64,000 nucleotides of DNA. Origin: Sphingobium chungbukense. Its GTDB lineage: Bacteria > Pseudomonadota > Alphaproteobacteria > Sphingomonadales > Sphingomonadaceae. Under the pieces are notes generated by a model. That model had not been told where the DNA came from. It worked only from the letters and a program-made list of their open reading frames with translations, and made no database searches. The stretch spans positions 894,501-958,500 of the forward strand of contig NZ_LBIC01000001.1 in assembly GCF_001005725.1 (NCBI RefSeq), in the 5' to 3' direction. The number at the start of each line of letters is the position of its first letter. Position 1 is the stretch's first letter. Both the position numbers and the translations under genes were made by a program. Below, piece after piece: positions 8,740 through 17,462 of this stretch.

Positions 8740-8776
8740 GCCGGGAAAGGATGTCGGGAGCCCATCCTTTCCCGGC
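8740..8776 (-). terminator. Strong hairpin downstream of His-rich gene
   Basis: A perfect 14-bp stem (8740-8753 with 8763-8776, arm GCCGGGAAAGGATG) has a 9-base loop. It lies just past the stop of the His-rich gene and before the PDZ start. There is no U tract, so it could end transcription or act as an attenuator between the two. Confidence 0.55.
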
Positions 8777-8786
8777 CGGGTCGGTT

Positions 8787-9065
8787 TCAGGAGGGTTTCG
8801 GTTCGGGCCTGGCCTTCATCCCGTGATGGGCGGCATGGCCCATGTGATGGGGCCGGTGGCGCGCCGCCATCCGGTGGTGATGCGCGGCCATCTTGTGATG
8901 GGGCCGCATGGCGGCGTGATGGCCCGTGCCGTGCGACGAGCCCATGCATTCGTCCGTCACGCTCTTGGAACAGGGCGGGTAGGATTTGGGCGCGCTGGGT
9001 GCGGGCTGCGCCATGGCGGCGGTGCCCCAACCCAGGGCGACGAGAGGGAAGATCAGATATTTCAT
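8787..9065 (-). CDS. Secreted histidine/methionine-rich protein
   Basis: This is a 92-residue protein with a signal peptide (MKYLIFPLVALGWGTAAMAQ, cleavage after about residue 20). The mature part has one PPCSKSVTDEC motif with two Cys, then about 45 residues carrying 14 His, with Met interspersed (HHKMAAHHHRMAARHRPHH). Such composition often binds copper, nickel or zinc in the periplasm. It lies directly upstream of the PDZ/two-component operon, in the same direction, separated by the 8740-8776 hairpin. No named family was recognised. Confidence 0.7.
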   Translation of the reverse strand: MKYLIFPLVALGWGTAAMAQPAPSAPKSYPPCSKSVTDECMGSSHGTGHHAAMRPHHKMAAHHHRMAARHRPHHMGHAAHHGMKARPEPKPS

Positions 9066-9171
9066 GGATCATCTCCTTCACTTTCCGGTGGCGGAAAGCC
9101 GGGATTGCCGGTCTTTCCGTCGCCGCAGAAAGGATGATGCGCATCGGGGGCCAAGTCATGTTAAGCTTTGT

Positions 9172-12100
9172 TCATGCCCCGGACGGAATAAGCGGCTTGT
9201 CCTGGGCCGCCACGGCGACCCGGCCGCTGCGTTCCAGCTTGCCCCAACCCACGACCCAGCCGCCAATGGCAGAGGCGATGGCGCGCACCACCACCCAATA
9301 CATGATCTGGCGATAGACGAAGCGCTGCGCCACCAGCAGGTGCGGTGGATAGCCTATGTCGCGATCGTCGAGCCTGTAGGCGACCCAGCCGCAGGCAATG
9401 TCGATGCCGGTGAAGGCCAGCCAGTAGAGGCCCATCATCCACACATCGTTGCTGGTCTGTGCCCAGCCATGCTGGTGTACGCGCACGATGGTGCCGACGA
9501 TCGAGGTGATCAGCGCGAAGTCGATCAGTGGGGAGATCGCCGCGAACAGGATCTGGAACAGCCAGGCCTGCGGCATGCCGACCAGGGCAAGGCCGGTGGG
9601 ACGCCGCTCACGCAGGATACGGCGATGCTTCCACAGGCATTGCAATGTGCCGAAGGCCCAGCGATAGCGCTGCTTGGCGAGTGCCTTGAAGCTTTCGGGC
9701 GCTTCGGTCCAGGCGACGGCCTCGGGATCGTAGGTGACACGCCAGCCCGCGCGCTGGATGGCGATGGTGAGGTCCTGATCCTCCGCCAGCGTATTTTCGG
9801 GATAGCCGCCCACCGCGTCCAGCGCCGCCCGCCGCCAGGCGCCGACCGCACCCGGCACGACCGTCATGGCATCGAACCCGGCCAGCGCGCGGCGCTCCAG
9901 ATTCTGCGCCGTGATATATTCGACCGCCTGCCAGCGGGTGACGAGATTGACCCGGTTGCCCACGCGCGCATCGCCCGCGACCGCGCCGATGGCGGGGTCC
10001 GCGAACCAGCGGGCGAGGCGGCGGATCGTCTGCGGTTCGAACTGGGTGTCGGCATCCAGCGCGATCACGATCTCGCCATGGGCCTGCGCCAGTGCGCGGT
10101 TGAGCGCGGCCGCCTTGCCGCCGTTCTGGAGCGTCAGCAGCGTGACGCGTGGGTCGTCGGCAAAGGCGCGCTCGACTATCGCGCTGGTTTCGTCCTTCGA
10201 CCCGTCATCCGCGACGATCAGTTGCAGCGCGGGATAGTCGCTCGCCAGCACGCGGCGTACCGACGCCTCGATCACCCGCGCTTCATTATAGGCGGGGATG
10301 ATGACGGAGACGGTCGGCTGATGCTCCGGCGGCACGATCCGTTCGCGCCGTTCCTGGAACCAGGCGAGCAAGGTCATCAGCACCGCGCGGGCGAGGCCCA
10401 GCGAAATGGCGAGGTAGAAGATCCATCCAAGCAGCGCGGAAAGCACGGCCAGCACCACGAATACGCCGACATCGACCCGCACCGCCAGCAGGTCGCTGGA
10501 CTTGACCGGCGGCATGGCGGCCTGTCGGGGCAGCCCGGCAAGTTGCGATACCGGCACGAAGCTGTAGCCTTCGGCCCGCAACTGCGTGATGATGCGCGGC
10601 AGGGCCTCCACCGTCTGCGCCCGGTCGCCGCCGCCATCGTGCAGCAGGATGATGTTCTCCGACCGATCGTCGGACACGTCATGCACCTGGTCCATCACCT
10701 GGGAGACGATGGCGTCGGTGCCGGGGCGTTGCCAGTCATTGGGGTCGACGTGCAGGCCGACGACGGTATAGCCCAATCTCTGTGCCGCCAGCGCCGGCCC
10801 GAGTTCGTCCGCCGTGGTCGGCTCCGCATCTCCGAAATAGGGCGCACGGAACAGGCGCATGCCATGGCCGGTATAGGCCTGTACCAGCCGTTGCGTCGCA
10901 TTGAGTTGCAGGCGCGTCGCGTCGTCCGACCAGGTGGCGAGATTGGGATGGTCGTAGGTATGGTTGCCGATCTCATCCCCGTCCGCGACGATCCGCTGGA
11001 GCAGGCCGGGATGTTCCAGCGCATTTTCCCCGATCACGAAGAAGGTCGCAGGGGCATGCATCCGTTCCAGCACCTTGAGGATTTTCGGCGTCCATGTCGG
11101 GTCCGGCCCATCGTCGAAGGTCAGGGCAAGCATCTTGGGATGCTGGCCGCCGGTGCGTTGCACCTGATAGGGGGTCGGCAGGGTGCCGTAGCTTTCCCGC
11201 TCTATGCTGTTCTGCGGGCCGAAGACGATGGTGCGCCTGCCCTCGGTCGGGGTGGCGGTGATCCGCAATATTTCACCCGCCCCCTCGACGTCGGTGTTGA
11301 GCGTGCTCGCCATGCGGCTGAGATTGGGGCGACCGCCATTGCGCCAGGCGGTGAGATCGGCCCATACACCGGGGTCCTCGCTGCCGAGCCGCCACAGGGC
11401 CATGCTCTGGATGCCAAGGCGCTTGAGCACCAGCAACTCGTTCCAGGTGGCGGCGGCATCCAGCATCCAGATCTGGTGGCGCTGCCCCGCCTCGTCATAG
11501 GCGAAGCCGGCATTGCCGCTGGCCATGTCGTAGATGGGGGGCGCATCGCTGTCATGCGCGGCGAGCCAGGCTTCGTCCAGCGACAGCGCGTCGGCGGTCC
11601 CACCGTCGCCGGTTCCATGCCAGTCATAGGCATAGCTGCCGAGGGCGACGACGATATGGTCGGCGCCGATGTCGCGCAGCGCGGTCTTCACTTGCCGCGT
11701 GAACCAGTCCTGCGCGGCGATCGGACCGGGTTGGCCGCTCTGCCAATGCTGGTCATAGGCCATCAGGATCACCCGGTCGGTGACATCCGCGAACCGGGCG
11801 AGCGGCCATCCTTCCTCGTCCACCGGCACGGTGACGGCCAGCTTGGCGCCCGCGGGCAGTTGCGCGCGCAGCAGGTGGAGGAAGTGCAGATAGGTGGGCA
11901 TGGCGCTGCCGGGCAGGGATTCGAAGTCCATGACCAGTCCCGCCTCATGACGGCGGGCGACATAGGCAGCAAGTTGCTGGGCGAGCGCGCGGGATGCGAC
12001 AGGGTCGCGGAGTACCCGTGCCGCGCCCGCGCCGTTCCAGCTTTCCGTTCCCAGATTCTGGACCATGGGCAGCACCTTGGGCGGGCGCGGCATGGCGGCG

Positions 12101-12516
12101 ATCATCCGGTCGAACACCGGATCGCTGGCATAATGGATGGGCTGGGCGGGACCGGCCACATTGACGAGCGCCGGAACCACCCAGTCGAGCTGGCCGACAT
12201 GGCGCCGCAGCGAGGCGATGCTGTTTTCGGTCCCCGGTACATAGAAGCCGATGTTGAGCGGCTTGGCCTGTCCATGGGTCTTTCCCCAGTGCGGTAGCCA
12301 TTTGGCGATGTCGCGGCGCAGGGTCGAAATACCCGACAGGCGCGCGGCATGGGGCTGGGGCAGCGGAAGCGCGAGATCGCGTTCCGTCGGCACTGCGACC
12401 AACGTCGTGGCGAAGGCGATGGCGGCCAGCAATATGGCGAGCAAACCGCCCGCCAATATGCGCCGCGCCCAAAGCCCCCGGCGGCCGGTGGGATCGAAGA
12501 AAATCGGTCTGCTCAT
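9172..12516 (-). CDS. Three-domain envelope polysaccharide enzyme: GH18-like, NodB deacetylase, GT2
   Basis: This is a membrane protein of 1114 residues. After an N-terminal membrane anchor (about 15-45) come a GH18/YaaH-like barrel (about 85-390; VMDFESLPG near 196 and ILMAYDQHW), a CE4/NodB polysaccharide deacetylase (about 455-665; TFDDGPDPTWTP, EIGNHTYDHPNL, LLHDGGGDR), membrane segments near 680-720, a processive GT2 domain (about 735-970; VIIPAYNEA, ALDADTQF, AEDQDLT, QRYRW) and C-terminal membrane spans. The parts suggest synthesis and processing of an N-acetylglucosamine-type polymer. Start 12516 (MSRPIFF) gives a normal anchor; the frame stays open to 12594. It stands alone, with no recognisable partner. 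Confidence 0.88.
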   Translation of the reverse strand: MSRPIFFDPTGRRGLWARRILAGGLLAILLAAIAFATTLVAVPTERDLALPLPQPHAARLSGISTLRRDIAKWLPHWGKTHGQAKPLNIGFYVPGTENSIASLRRHVGQLDWVVPALVNVAGPAQPIHYASDPVFDRMIAAMPRPPKVLPMVQNLGTESWNGAGAARVLRDPVASRALAQQLAAYVARRHEAGLVMDFESLPGSAMPTYLHFLHLLRAQLPAGAKLAVTVPVDEEGWPLARFADVTDRVILMAYDQHWQSGQPGPIAAQDWFTRQVKTALRDIGADHIVVALGSYAYDWHGTGDGGTADALSLDEAWLAAHDSDAPPIYDMASGNAGFAYDEAGQRHQIWMLDAAATWNELLVLKRLGIQSMALWRLGSEDPGVWADLTAWRNGGRPNLSRMASTLNTDVEGAGEILRITATPTEGRRTIVFGPQNSIERESYGTLPTPYQVQRTGGQHPKMLALTFDDGPDPTWTPKILKVLERMHAPATFFVIGENALEHPGLLQRIVADGDEIGNHTYDHPNLATWSDDATRLQLNATQRLVQAYTGHGMRLFRAPYFGDAEPTTADELGPALAAQRLGYTVVGLHVDPNDWQRPGTDAIVSQVMDQVHDVSDDRSENIILLHDGGGDRAQTVEALPRIITQLRAEGYSFVPVSQLAGLPRQAAMPPVKSSDLLAVRVDVGVFVVLAVLSALLGWIFYLAISLGLARAVLMTLLAWFQERRERIVPPEHQPTVSVIIPAYNEARVIEASVRRVLASDYPALQLIVADDGSKDETSAIVERAFADDPRVTLLTLQNGGKAAALNRALAQAHGEIVIALDADTQFEPQTIRRLARWFADPAIGAVAGDARVGNRVNLVTRWQAVEYITAQNLERRALAGFDAMTVVPGAVGAWRRAALDAVGGYPENTLAEDQDLTIAIQRAGWRVTYDPEAVAWTEAPESFKALAKQRYRWAFGTLQCLWKHRRILRERRPTGLALVGMPQAWLFQILFAAISPLIDFALITSIVGTIVRVHQHGWAQTSNDVWMMGLYWLAFTGIDIACGWVAYRLDDRDIGYPPHLLVAQRFVYRQIMYWVVVRAIASAIGGWVVGWGKLERSGRVAVAAQDKPLIPSGA

Positions 12517-12739
12517 GACGTGCGGCTTGCCTGCTACCCCTGTAATCGGCTTGCCTTTACGCCGTGGCGGGTGCCGGGCCGATGATCCGTTCATGAATTA
12601 TTGGTCATGATCGGAAACGGCGCTGCGTGCCCTTTTTGGGACAAGCTTTTCTCACCCGCTCTTCAGCAAAGCTTGAGCGAAAATTCTCTACCGCCATAAT
12701 AGATAAGAGCCGTCTCGATTCGGCAGGGGAGAAAAGAGG

Positions 12740-12901
12740 ATGTGGCGCGCGGCGATCGGTCGGCATTGGGGACGGTTAAGCGACGCCATGAAGCGTGAGC
12801 TGCTGCGCGAACCGGATCGTATCCTCCTGGACCGCGGACCCGATGCGGTGGCGCCGCCCAGGGACAAGGCGCCGACGAAGGCCTCCTACGAATTGAGCTG
12901 A
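12740..12901 (+). CDS. Small hypothetical protein, 53 residues
   Basis: The ATG at 12740 follows GGGGAGAAAAGAGG. The product is basic and soluble (MWRAAIGRHWGRLSDAMKRE at the start, KASYELS at the end). It lies between the divergent glycosyltransferase start and the nitroreductase, 96 bases before the latter. No family was recognised. It may be a real leader gene of the nitroreductase or a chance frame. Confidence 0.35.
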   Translation: MWRAAIGRHWGRLSDAMKRELLREPDRILLDRGPDAVAPPRDKAPTKASYELS

Positions 12902-12997
12902 AATAGCCGGGCGGCCTTGCGGTCGCCCTTGCGTCCTCCAATATCGCAACCGCCTTGCAGGGGGCGTGCCGCCCTTCACCAGTCTTTGGGAGATTCT

Positions 12998-13591
12998 ATG
13001 TCAGTTGCTGCCCGTGCGGTTACGCGCGCCGTCGATCCGCTCTTTCTGGAACGCTGGTCGCCGCGCGCCTTCGATTCCTCGTCGATCCCGCAGGAGGATC
13101 TGGACACGATCTTCGACGCCGCGCGCTGGGCGCCCTCGGCGTTCAATTATCAGCCCTGGCGGTTCCTTTACGCCCATCGCGACGGCGCGGACTGGAACCG
13201 CTTCCTGGACGTGCTGCTGCCCTTCAACCAGAGCTGGGCGCAGAATGCTTCGGTGTTGCTCTTCGTGCTGTCCGACACGCTGATGGCCGCCCCTGGATCG
13301 GACGATTTCAAACCCTCGCACAGCCACAGTTTCGATGCGGGCGCCGCCTGGGCCCTGATGGCGTTGCAGGCGACGCGGCTCGGCTATCACAGCCATGGCA
13401 TGAGCGGCGTGGATTTCGACAAGGCACGGGTGGAACTGGCCGTGCCGGATCGTTACCGCATCGAGGCGGCCGTCGCGATCGGCCGCATCGCCGACAAATC
13501 GATCTTGCCCGAAACGCTTCAGGCGCGTGAAATGCCCAGCGGTCGCAAGGATATTGCCGATTTTGCCTTCGCGGGCAATTTCAGCGGCTGA
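12998..13591 (+). CDS. Nitroreductase family protein
   Basis: This is a 197-residue FMN enzyme of the nitroreductase superfamily, reducing nitro groups, quinones or similar acceptors with NAD(P)H. Motifs fit: ERWSPRAFD at the start (FMN phosphate contact), FDAARWAPSAFNYQPWRF, and later LQATRLGYHSHGMSG and AVAIGRIAD. The ATG at 12998 with GGGAGA upstream starts just ahead of the conserved core. It converges with the anti-sigma factor gene. The physiological substrate is unknown. Confidence 0.88.
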   Translation: MSVAARAVTRAVDPLFLERWSPRAFDSSSIPQEDLDTIFDAARWAPSAFNYQPWRFLYAHRDGADWNRFLDVLLPFNQSWAQNASVLLFVLSDTLMAAPGSDDFKPSHSHSFDAGAAWALMALQATRLGYHSHGMSGVDFDKARVELAVPDRYRIEAAVAIGRIADKSILPETLQAREMPSGRKDIADFAFAGNFSG

Positions 13592-13599
13592 AAGTCCGC

Positions 13600-13626
13600 C
13601 GGGCGGGCGCCCTATGGTCCCGCCCG
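13600..13626. terminator. Possible hairpin between convergent genes
   Basis: An 8-bp GC stem (CGGGCGGG with CCCGCCCG) has an 11-base loop. It lies between the ends of the nitroreductase and anti-sigma genes. There is no U tract on either strand, so function is uncertain. Confidence 0.35.
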
Positions 13627-14346
13627 TCAGATCCGCGCCAGTTCCTCTGCGGTGGCGTCCATCGTCCGCGGTTCCTGATCGCCGGTCAGCGCATAGGACA
13701 TGTCGCCGCGCCGCCAATAGGCGACCGACTGCGCACCCTCACGCACGGCATCCGGCTCCTCGGGCGCATGGGTCTTCTCATGCACGGCGAAGATCGTCAT
13801 CCTGCGCCCCTCGTCCGTGCGGACCGCCATCAGCAGCGCGGGCTCCTTGTCGGTCGGAAACAACTGCACGTCGGTGACATGCCAATCGTCCGGCAGCGTC
13901 GGCATGGCGATGCGGGTGTTGAGCGCGATTTCCCGGGCGTCGAACTTGGGGGTTTCGATCTGCGAGTTCATGTCGGCGCGCATCATCGCGATCCGGTGCG
14001 ATGCCACCGCATAGCTGACATAAGCGGGCGGGCGGTCGATGCCGACGACCCAGGCCGCAATGCCCGCGGCCAGGCCGCCGGTCACAAGCCCGGCGGGCAT
14101 CAGCCGGCGCCAGCGGCTTCTTTGCGCGGGCACCAGCCGCTCCGCCTTTGCCATCATGTCGCCTGGAATCCGCCGCCGGTCATGGGTCAGCAGGCGGAGC
14201 GCGCTGCGCGTGCTGAGATCGCCCATGACCCGTGCCGCGAGCGCCGGCCGCCGCGAAAGATGGGTTTCGACCACGAAGCGGCGTTCCACATCCAGTTCGC
14301 CGTCGATATAGGCGTCGATTTCCACATCGGTCGGACGGTCAGTCAT
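13627..14346 (-). CDS. Anti-sigma factor, single-pass membrane protein
   Basis: This 239-residue protein has the layout of an ECF anti-sigma factor. The N-terminal cytoplasmic domain has DVEIDAYIDGELD and VETHLSRRPALAARV; the zinc HxxxCxxC signature of ZAS domains is not seen. One membrane segment (GLVTGGLAAGIAAWVVG) sits near residues 89-107, and the rest is periplasmic. The ATG at 14346 has AGGAGG six bases upstream. It overlaps the end of the sigma gene by 8 bases, so the pair is co-translated. It likely holds the sigma factor inactive until an envelope signal arrives. Confidence 0.8.
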   Translation of the reverse strand: MTDRPTDVEIDAYIDGELDVERRFVVETHLSRRPALAARVMGDLSTRSALRLLTHDRRRIPGDMMAKAERLVPAQRSRWRRLMPAGLVTGGLAAGIAAWVVGIDRPPAYVSYAVASHRIAMMRADMNSQIETPKFDAREIALNTRIAMPTLPDDWHVTDVQLFPTDKEPALLMAVRTDEGRRMTIFAVHEKTHAPEEPDAVREGAQSVAYWRRGDMSYALTGDQEPRTMDATAEELARI

Positions 14347-14863
14347 CACTTCCTCCTATCAGCCGGAGGCTGGCCGCCCCCTGCTGCCCCTGTTCCCTCT
14401 CCCGCAACGCTGCCCTGGCCCGCGACAGGCGCGACATCACCGTGCCGATCGGCACGGCCAGGGTTTCGGCCGCCTGCTGGTAGCTCAATCCTTCGATCGC
14501 GGTCAGGTGCAGCACGGCGCGATGATGTTCGGGCAGGGCGGCGAATTGCCGCGCAATCTCGGCCAGGCGGGCATGTTCCTCCTGCCCCGGCTCCAACTGG
14601 TCGATCAGGGTTTCGGCAAAGCGGCTGTTGCGCCGGGATTCCGATGCTTCGCGCCGCTTTGCGGAAAAGAAGACATTGTGGACGATCGCCAGCAGCCAGC
14701 GGCGGCGGTTGCGGCCCTGTTGATAGGTTTCCTGCCGCTCTATGGCGCGCAGCAATGCATCCTGCACGACATCGTCGGCGTCCGGGTCGTCACGGGTCAG
14801 CGAGCGGGCGTAGCGCCGCATCGCGGCCAGATCGTCCCTGATGTCCGGGCCTTCGTCCATCAT
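14339..14863 (-). CDS. ECF RNA polymerase sigma factor
   Basis: This is a 174-residue sigma-70 family factor with only regions 2 and 4. Region 2 shows DADDVVQDALLRAIE and RRRWLLAIVHNVFF. Region 4 shows LPEHHRAVLHLTAIEGLSYQQAAETL followed by VPIGTVMSRLSRARAAL. MMDEGPDIRD was taken as the start because the upstream part of the frame lies inside the glycosyltransferase gene. It begins 8 bases after that gene ends, suggesting one transcript: glycosyltransferase, sigma, anti-sigma. Confidence 0.9.
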   Translation of the reverse strand: MMDEGPDIRDDLAAMRRYARSLTRDDPDADDVVQDALLRAIERQETYQQGRNRRRWLLAIVHNVFFSAKRREASESRRNSRFAETLIDQLEPGQEEHARLAEIARQFAALPEHHRAVLHLTAIEGLSYQQAAETLAVPIGTVMSRLSRARAALREREQGQQGAASLRLIGGSDD

Positions 14864-14870
14864 GGGTGTC

Positions 14871-16127
14871 TCATGCGGCCTGTGCCTGGGCCGTGACAAG
14901 GGAAATTGCGGGAAAGGGGATGCGCAGGACGTGGGCGTAGCTGCGCACCACGTCCTCCAGCACGTCGTCCCATCGATGGCGCGCCGCCGTCTCTGCCGCG
15001 GCCGCTCCCAGGATCGCACGGCGGTGGGGCTGGCGGATCAGCGCGGCCGCCGCCGCCGCATAGGCCGCGGCATTCCTGGCCGGCACCAGCAGGCCGGTGC
15101 GGCCATCCTCGATCAGGGCGGATGCGCTGGGCACATCGGCGGAAATGACGGCAAGGCCAGATGCCATCGCCTCCAGATTGACATTGCCGAAGGCCTCCGT
15201 GACCGACGGGTTGATCAGCATGTCGGCACTGGCGACCGCGCGGCCCAGTGCCGCGCCCGTCAGATGGCCCATGAAGGTGGCGTTGGGCAGCCGCTGCGCC
15301 AGCCAGTTGCGTGCCGGCCCTTCGCCGATGATCAGCGGGCGCACCGCCAGTCCCTGCGCGCGTACCGCTTCGACGGCTTCGGCAAAGACGCCCAGCCCCT
15401 TTTCCAGCACCAGACGTCCGAAGAAGAGCGGCACCATGTCCTCTGCCGTATAGCCCAGCTGGGTGCGCAAGGCCGGATCGCGCAAGCCCGGCCGGAAACA
15501 TGCGGGATCGATGCCGCGCCCCCATATGGCAGTGCGATCCGTCCCGAACCGTTCGCCCATCTCCCGCGCGATCGGCAGGGTGGGGCAGAGGATGGAGGCA
15601 CAATCGCCGTAGAAGCGGTCGAGATAGCGGTCGACCGGTCCGCGCAGGAAGGACAGGCGATAATAATCGAGATAGGTTTCGAAGCGCGTATGCAGGCTCG
15701 CCACTATGGGAATGCCCCGTGCCAGCGCATATTTCTGGGCCTGCCGCCCGAGCAGGTCGGGGGCGGAGAGATGAACGATGTCGGGTGCGAAGCCGTCGAA
15801 ATCCTGCTGGGTGGCGCGCGGGAAGCCCAGCGCCACGCGATATTCCGGGCGTCCCGGAATGCTGATCGAGCGGACGGAGCGGATATCGCCTACCGACTCG
15901 AACGCCTTGCGCGGCGCGGTGGGGGAATAAATGCGCACCTCTGCCCGCACCTTGTCCAGCAGATAGGCCACGAGCCGGTTCAGCGCCTGGTTGGCACCGT
16001 CGCGCACGCAATCATAATTGCCCGAAAACAGCGCGACCCGCAGCGGACGGCGCAGGGCCGCATGCAGGGTGGCACGAGAGAGGGGCAGGCGCTGGGCTGA
16101 GTCAGGAAGGTCGGCTTCGTCGTTCAT
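14871..16127 (-). CDS. GT4-family glycosyltransferase (mannosyltransferase-like)
   Basis: This is a 418-residue GT-B glycosyltransferase. The N-terminal domain has the acceptor-side motif FSGNYDCVRDGANQAL and SLHTRFETYLDYY. The C-terminal nucleotide-sugar domain shows FFGRLVLEKGLGVF, IIGEGPAR and the EX7E motif in TEAFGNVNLEAMASG. It resembles GDP-mannose-dependent alpha-mannosyltransferases (MgtA-like) that glycosylate lipids. No membrane span is seen, so it is probably peripheral at the inner membrane. It is divergent from the VirJ-like gene and heads the unit with the sigma pair. Confidence 0.85.
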   Translation of the reverse strand: MNDEADLPDSAQRLPLSRATLHAALRRPLRVALFSGNYDCVRDGANQALNRLVAYLLDKVRAEVRIYSPTAPRKAFESVGDIRSVRSISIPGRPEYRVALGFPRATQQDFDGFAPDIVHLSAPDLLGRQAQKYALARGIPIVASLHTRFETYLDYYRLSFLRGPVDRYLDRFYGDCASILCPTLPIAREMGERFGTDRTAIWGRGIDPACFRPGLRDPALRTQLGYTAEDMVPLFFGRLVLEKGLGVFAEAVEAVRAQGLAVRPLIIGEGPARNWLAQRLPNATFMGHLTGAALGRAVASADMLINPSVTEAFGNVNLEAMASGLAVISADVPSASALIEDGRTGLLVPARNAAAYAAAAAALIRQPHRRAILGAAAAETAARHRWDDVLEDVVRSYAHVLRIPFPAISLVTAQAQAA

Positions 16128-16230
16128 GACGTCTGTACGTGGCCCGACCGTTCCTTATTCCCTCCTTAGCTTGGCGTTCAGGAAAAAGCCGGTAACGTCG
16201 GGCCGTGATCAAGCAACCGAGGCGGTGCGC

Positions 16231-16980
16231 ATGCCGATTTCCCGACGCCGCAAATGGGGCCTGACGCTGGCGGCGATCGTCGCGCTGCTGGCGGGCGCGG
16301 CGGTCTATTGCCGGCATCTGGGCTATCCGGACGGTCCGCTGTTCACGCTCGTCCCGACACCTGCCGCGAATCGCGACGGCATGGTCGCGATCTTCCTGTC
16401 CGGCGACATGGGATTCAACGCAGGCATGGGACCGGTCATAGCGGGACATATGGCCCAGGGCGGCCTGCCGGTGGTGGGGGTCAATTCCCTGAGCGCCTTC
16501 GCCCGGCGCCGCACATCGGCCGAAACCGGCGCGCTGGTGGAGCGGGCGGTCCAGCGCGCGCTGGCTGAGCCGGGTGCACGGCGGCTGGTGCTGGTCGGCC
16601 AGTCCTTCGGCGCGAACATGCTGCTGGCGGGCGTGGAGGGATTGCCGCCGGAATTGCGGTCCCGGGTCGCGATGGTCGCGCTGATCGTACCTGCCGATAC
16701 CATGTTGTTCCGTGCGACGCCGGGCGGCGTGTTCGACTTCACCGATGACGGCCCGGCCCGGCCCGCCGCGCGGCGGCTCGACTGGGCGCCGGTGCTGTGT
16801 ATCCATGGGGTGGAGGAAAGCGGCAGCCTGTGCCGGGGCTGGCGCCAGCGCAATGTTCAGGTGGTGGGCCTGCCGGGCGGTCATTTCCTGCATGACGATT
16901 CGGCGCTGGTCGCCGCCACCGTGTTGCGCGCGGCGAACATTGCCAAAAGTTCAGGATATGCAGAGCGGCCCGCAATGTAG
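16231..16980 (+). CDS. VirJ-like serine hydrolase (AcvB/VirJ family)
   Basis: This is a 249-residue protein with an N-terminal membrane or signal segment (WGLTLAAIVALLAGAAVY) and a single VirJ domain: FLSGDMGFN, NSLSAFARRRTSAE, and the nucleophile elbow LVGQSFGAN (GxSxG). The C-terminus has a conserved His in GLPGGHFLHDD. AcvB/VirJ proteins of Agrobacterium and Rhizobium hydrolyse lysyl-phosphatidylglycerol in the periplasm. GAGG lies 8 bases before the ATG at 16231. It is the first gene of a block leading to AcvB and MprF. Confidence 0.8.
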   Translation: MPISRRRKWGLTLAAIVALLAGAAVYCRHLGYPDGPLFTLVPTPAANRDGMVAIFLSGDMGFNAGMGPVIAGHMAQGGLPVVGVNSLSAFARRRTSAETGALVERAVQRALAEPGARRLVLVGQSFGANMLLAGVEGLPPELRSRVAMVALIVPADTMLFRATPGGVFDFTDDGPARPAARRLDWAPVLCIHGVEESGSLCRGWRQRNVQVVGLPGGHFLHDDSALVAATVLRAANIAKSSGYAERPAM

Positions 16981-17022
16981 ACGGGACTAGAAGGGGATGA
17001 TCGTTTCCGGAGGGATTGTCCT

Positions 17023-17451
17023 ATGGGGTTGGGGAGGCTTTTGGTCGTCAGCGTATGTCTGGCCTGCGCGACGCCCGCACTGGCGGCGAAGGTCCCGGCC
17101 GGACAGCCCGAGGGGCTGTGGCTTGGTCCCCACAACAATGTCGCGGTGCGCACCGGCCCCTGCGGCGACCGGCTGTGCGGCTGGGTCGTCTGGGCCGATC
17201 GCGAGGCGCAGTCGGATGCGCGCGACGGCGGCACGATGCGGCTGGTCGGCACCGAATTGCTGGAGGATTATCGCGCCGACGGCAAGGGGCAGTGGCGCGG
17301 CACCGTCTTCGTCCCCGACATGGGGCGCCGCTTCAGTTCGCAGATCAGCCAGCTTTCGCCCGAACAGATGCGGGTCAAGGGCTGCATATTGGGCGGCCTG
17401 ATCTGCAAGTCGCAATTATGGACCCGGATCGACCGGGTGCCGGCGGGCTGA
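17023..17451 (+). CDS. DUF2147 family periplasmic protein
   Basis: This 142-residue protein has a signal peptide (LLVVSVCLACATPALAAK). The mature part has the DUF2147 pattern: EGLWLGPHNNVAVRTGPCGDRLCGWVVW, GTELLEDY, WRGTVFVPDMGRRFSSQI and GCILGGLICKSQLWTR, a small lipocalin-like barrel with conserved Cys. Function of the family is unknown. It sits between two VirJ-type hydrolases in the lysyl-phosphatidylglycerol block. Confidence 0.85.
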   Translation: MGLGRLLVVSVCLACATPALAAKVPAGQPEGLWLGPHNNVAVRTGPCGDRLCGWVVWADREAQSDARDGGTMRLVGTELLEDYRADGKGQWRGTVFVPDMGRRFSSQISQLSPEQMRVKGCILGGLICKSQLWTRIDRVPAG

Positions 17452-17462
17452 CGGAGGCAATC

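Noticed and set aside
8986..12297. Very long open frame on the plus strand opposite the GH18/NodB/GT2 gene
   Set aside because: It is the stop-poor antisense of a high-GC gene; the product is Arg/His/Gln/Pro-rich with no domain, while the minus strand has clear catalytic motifs.
13768..16100. Open plus-strand frames opposite the anti-sigma, sigma and GT4 genes
   Set aside because: Real genes on the minus strand have motifs, ribosome sites and tight spacing; the plus frames do not.
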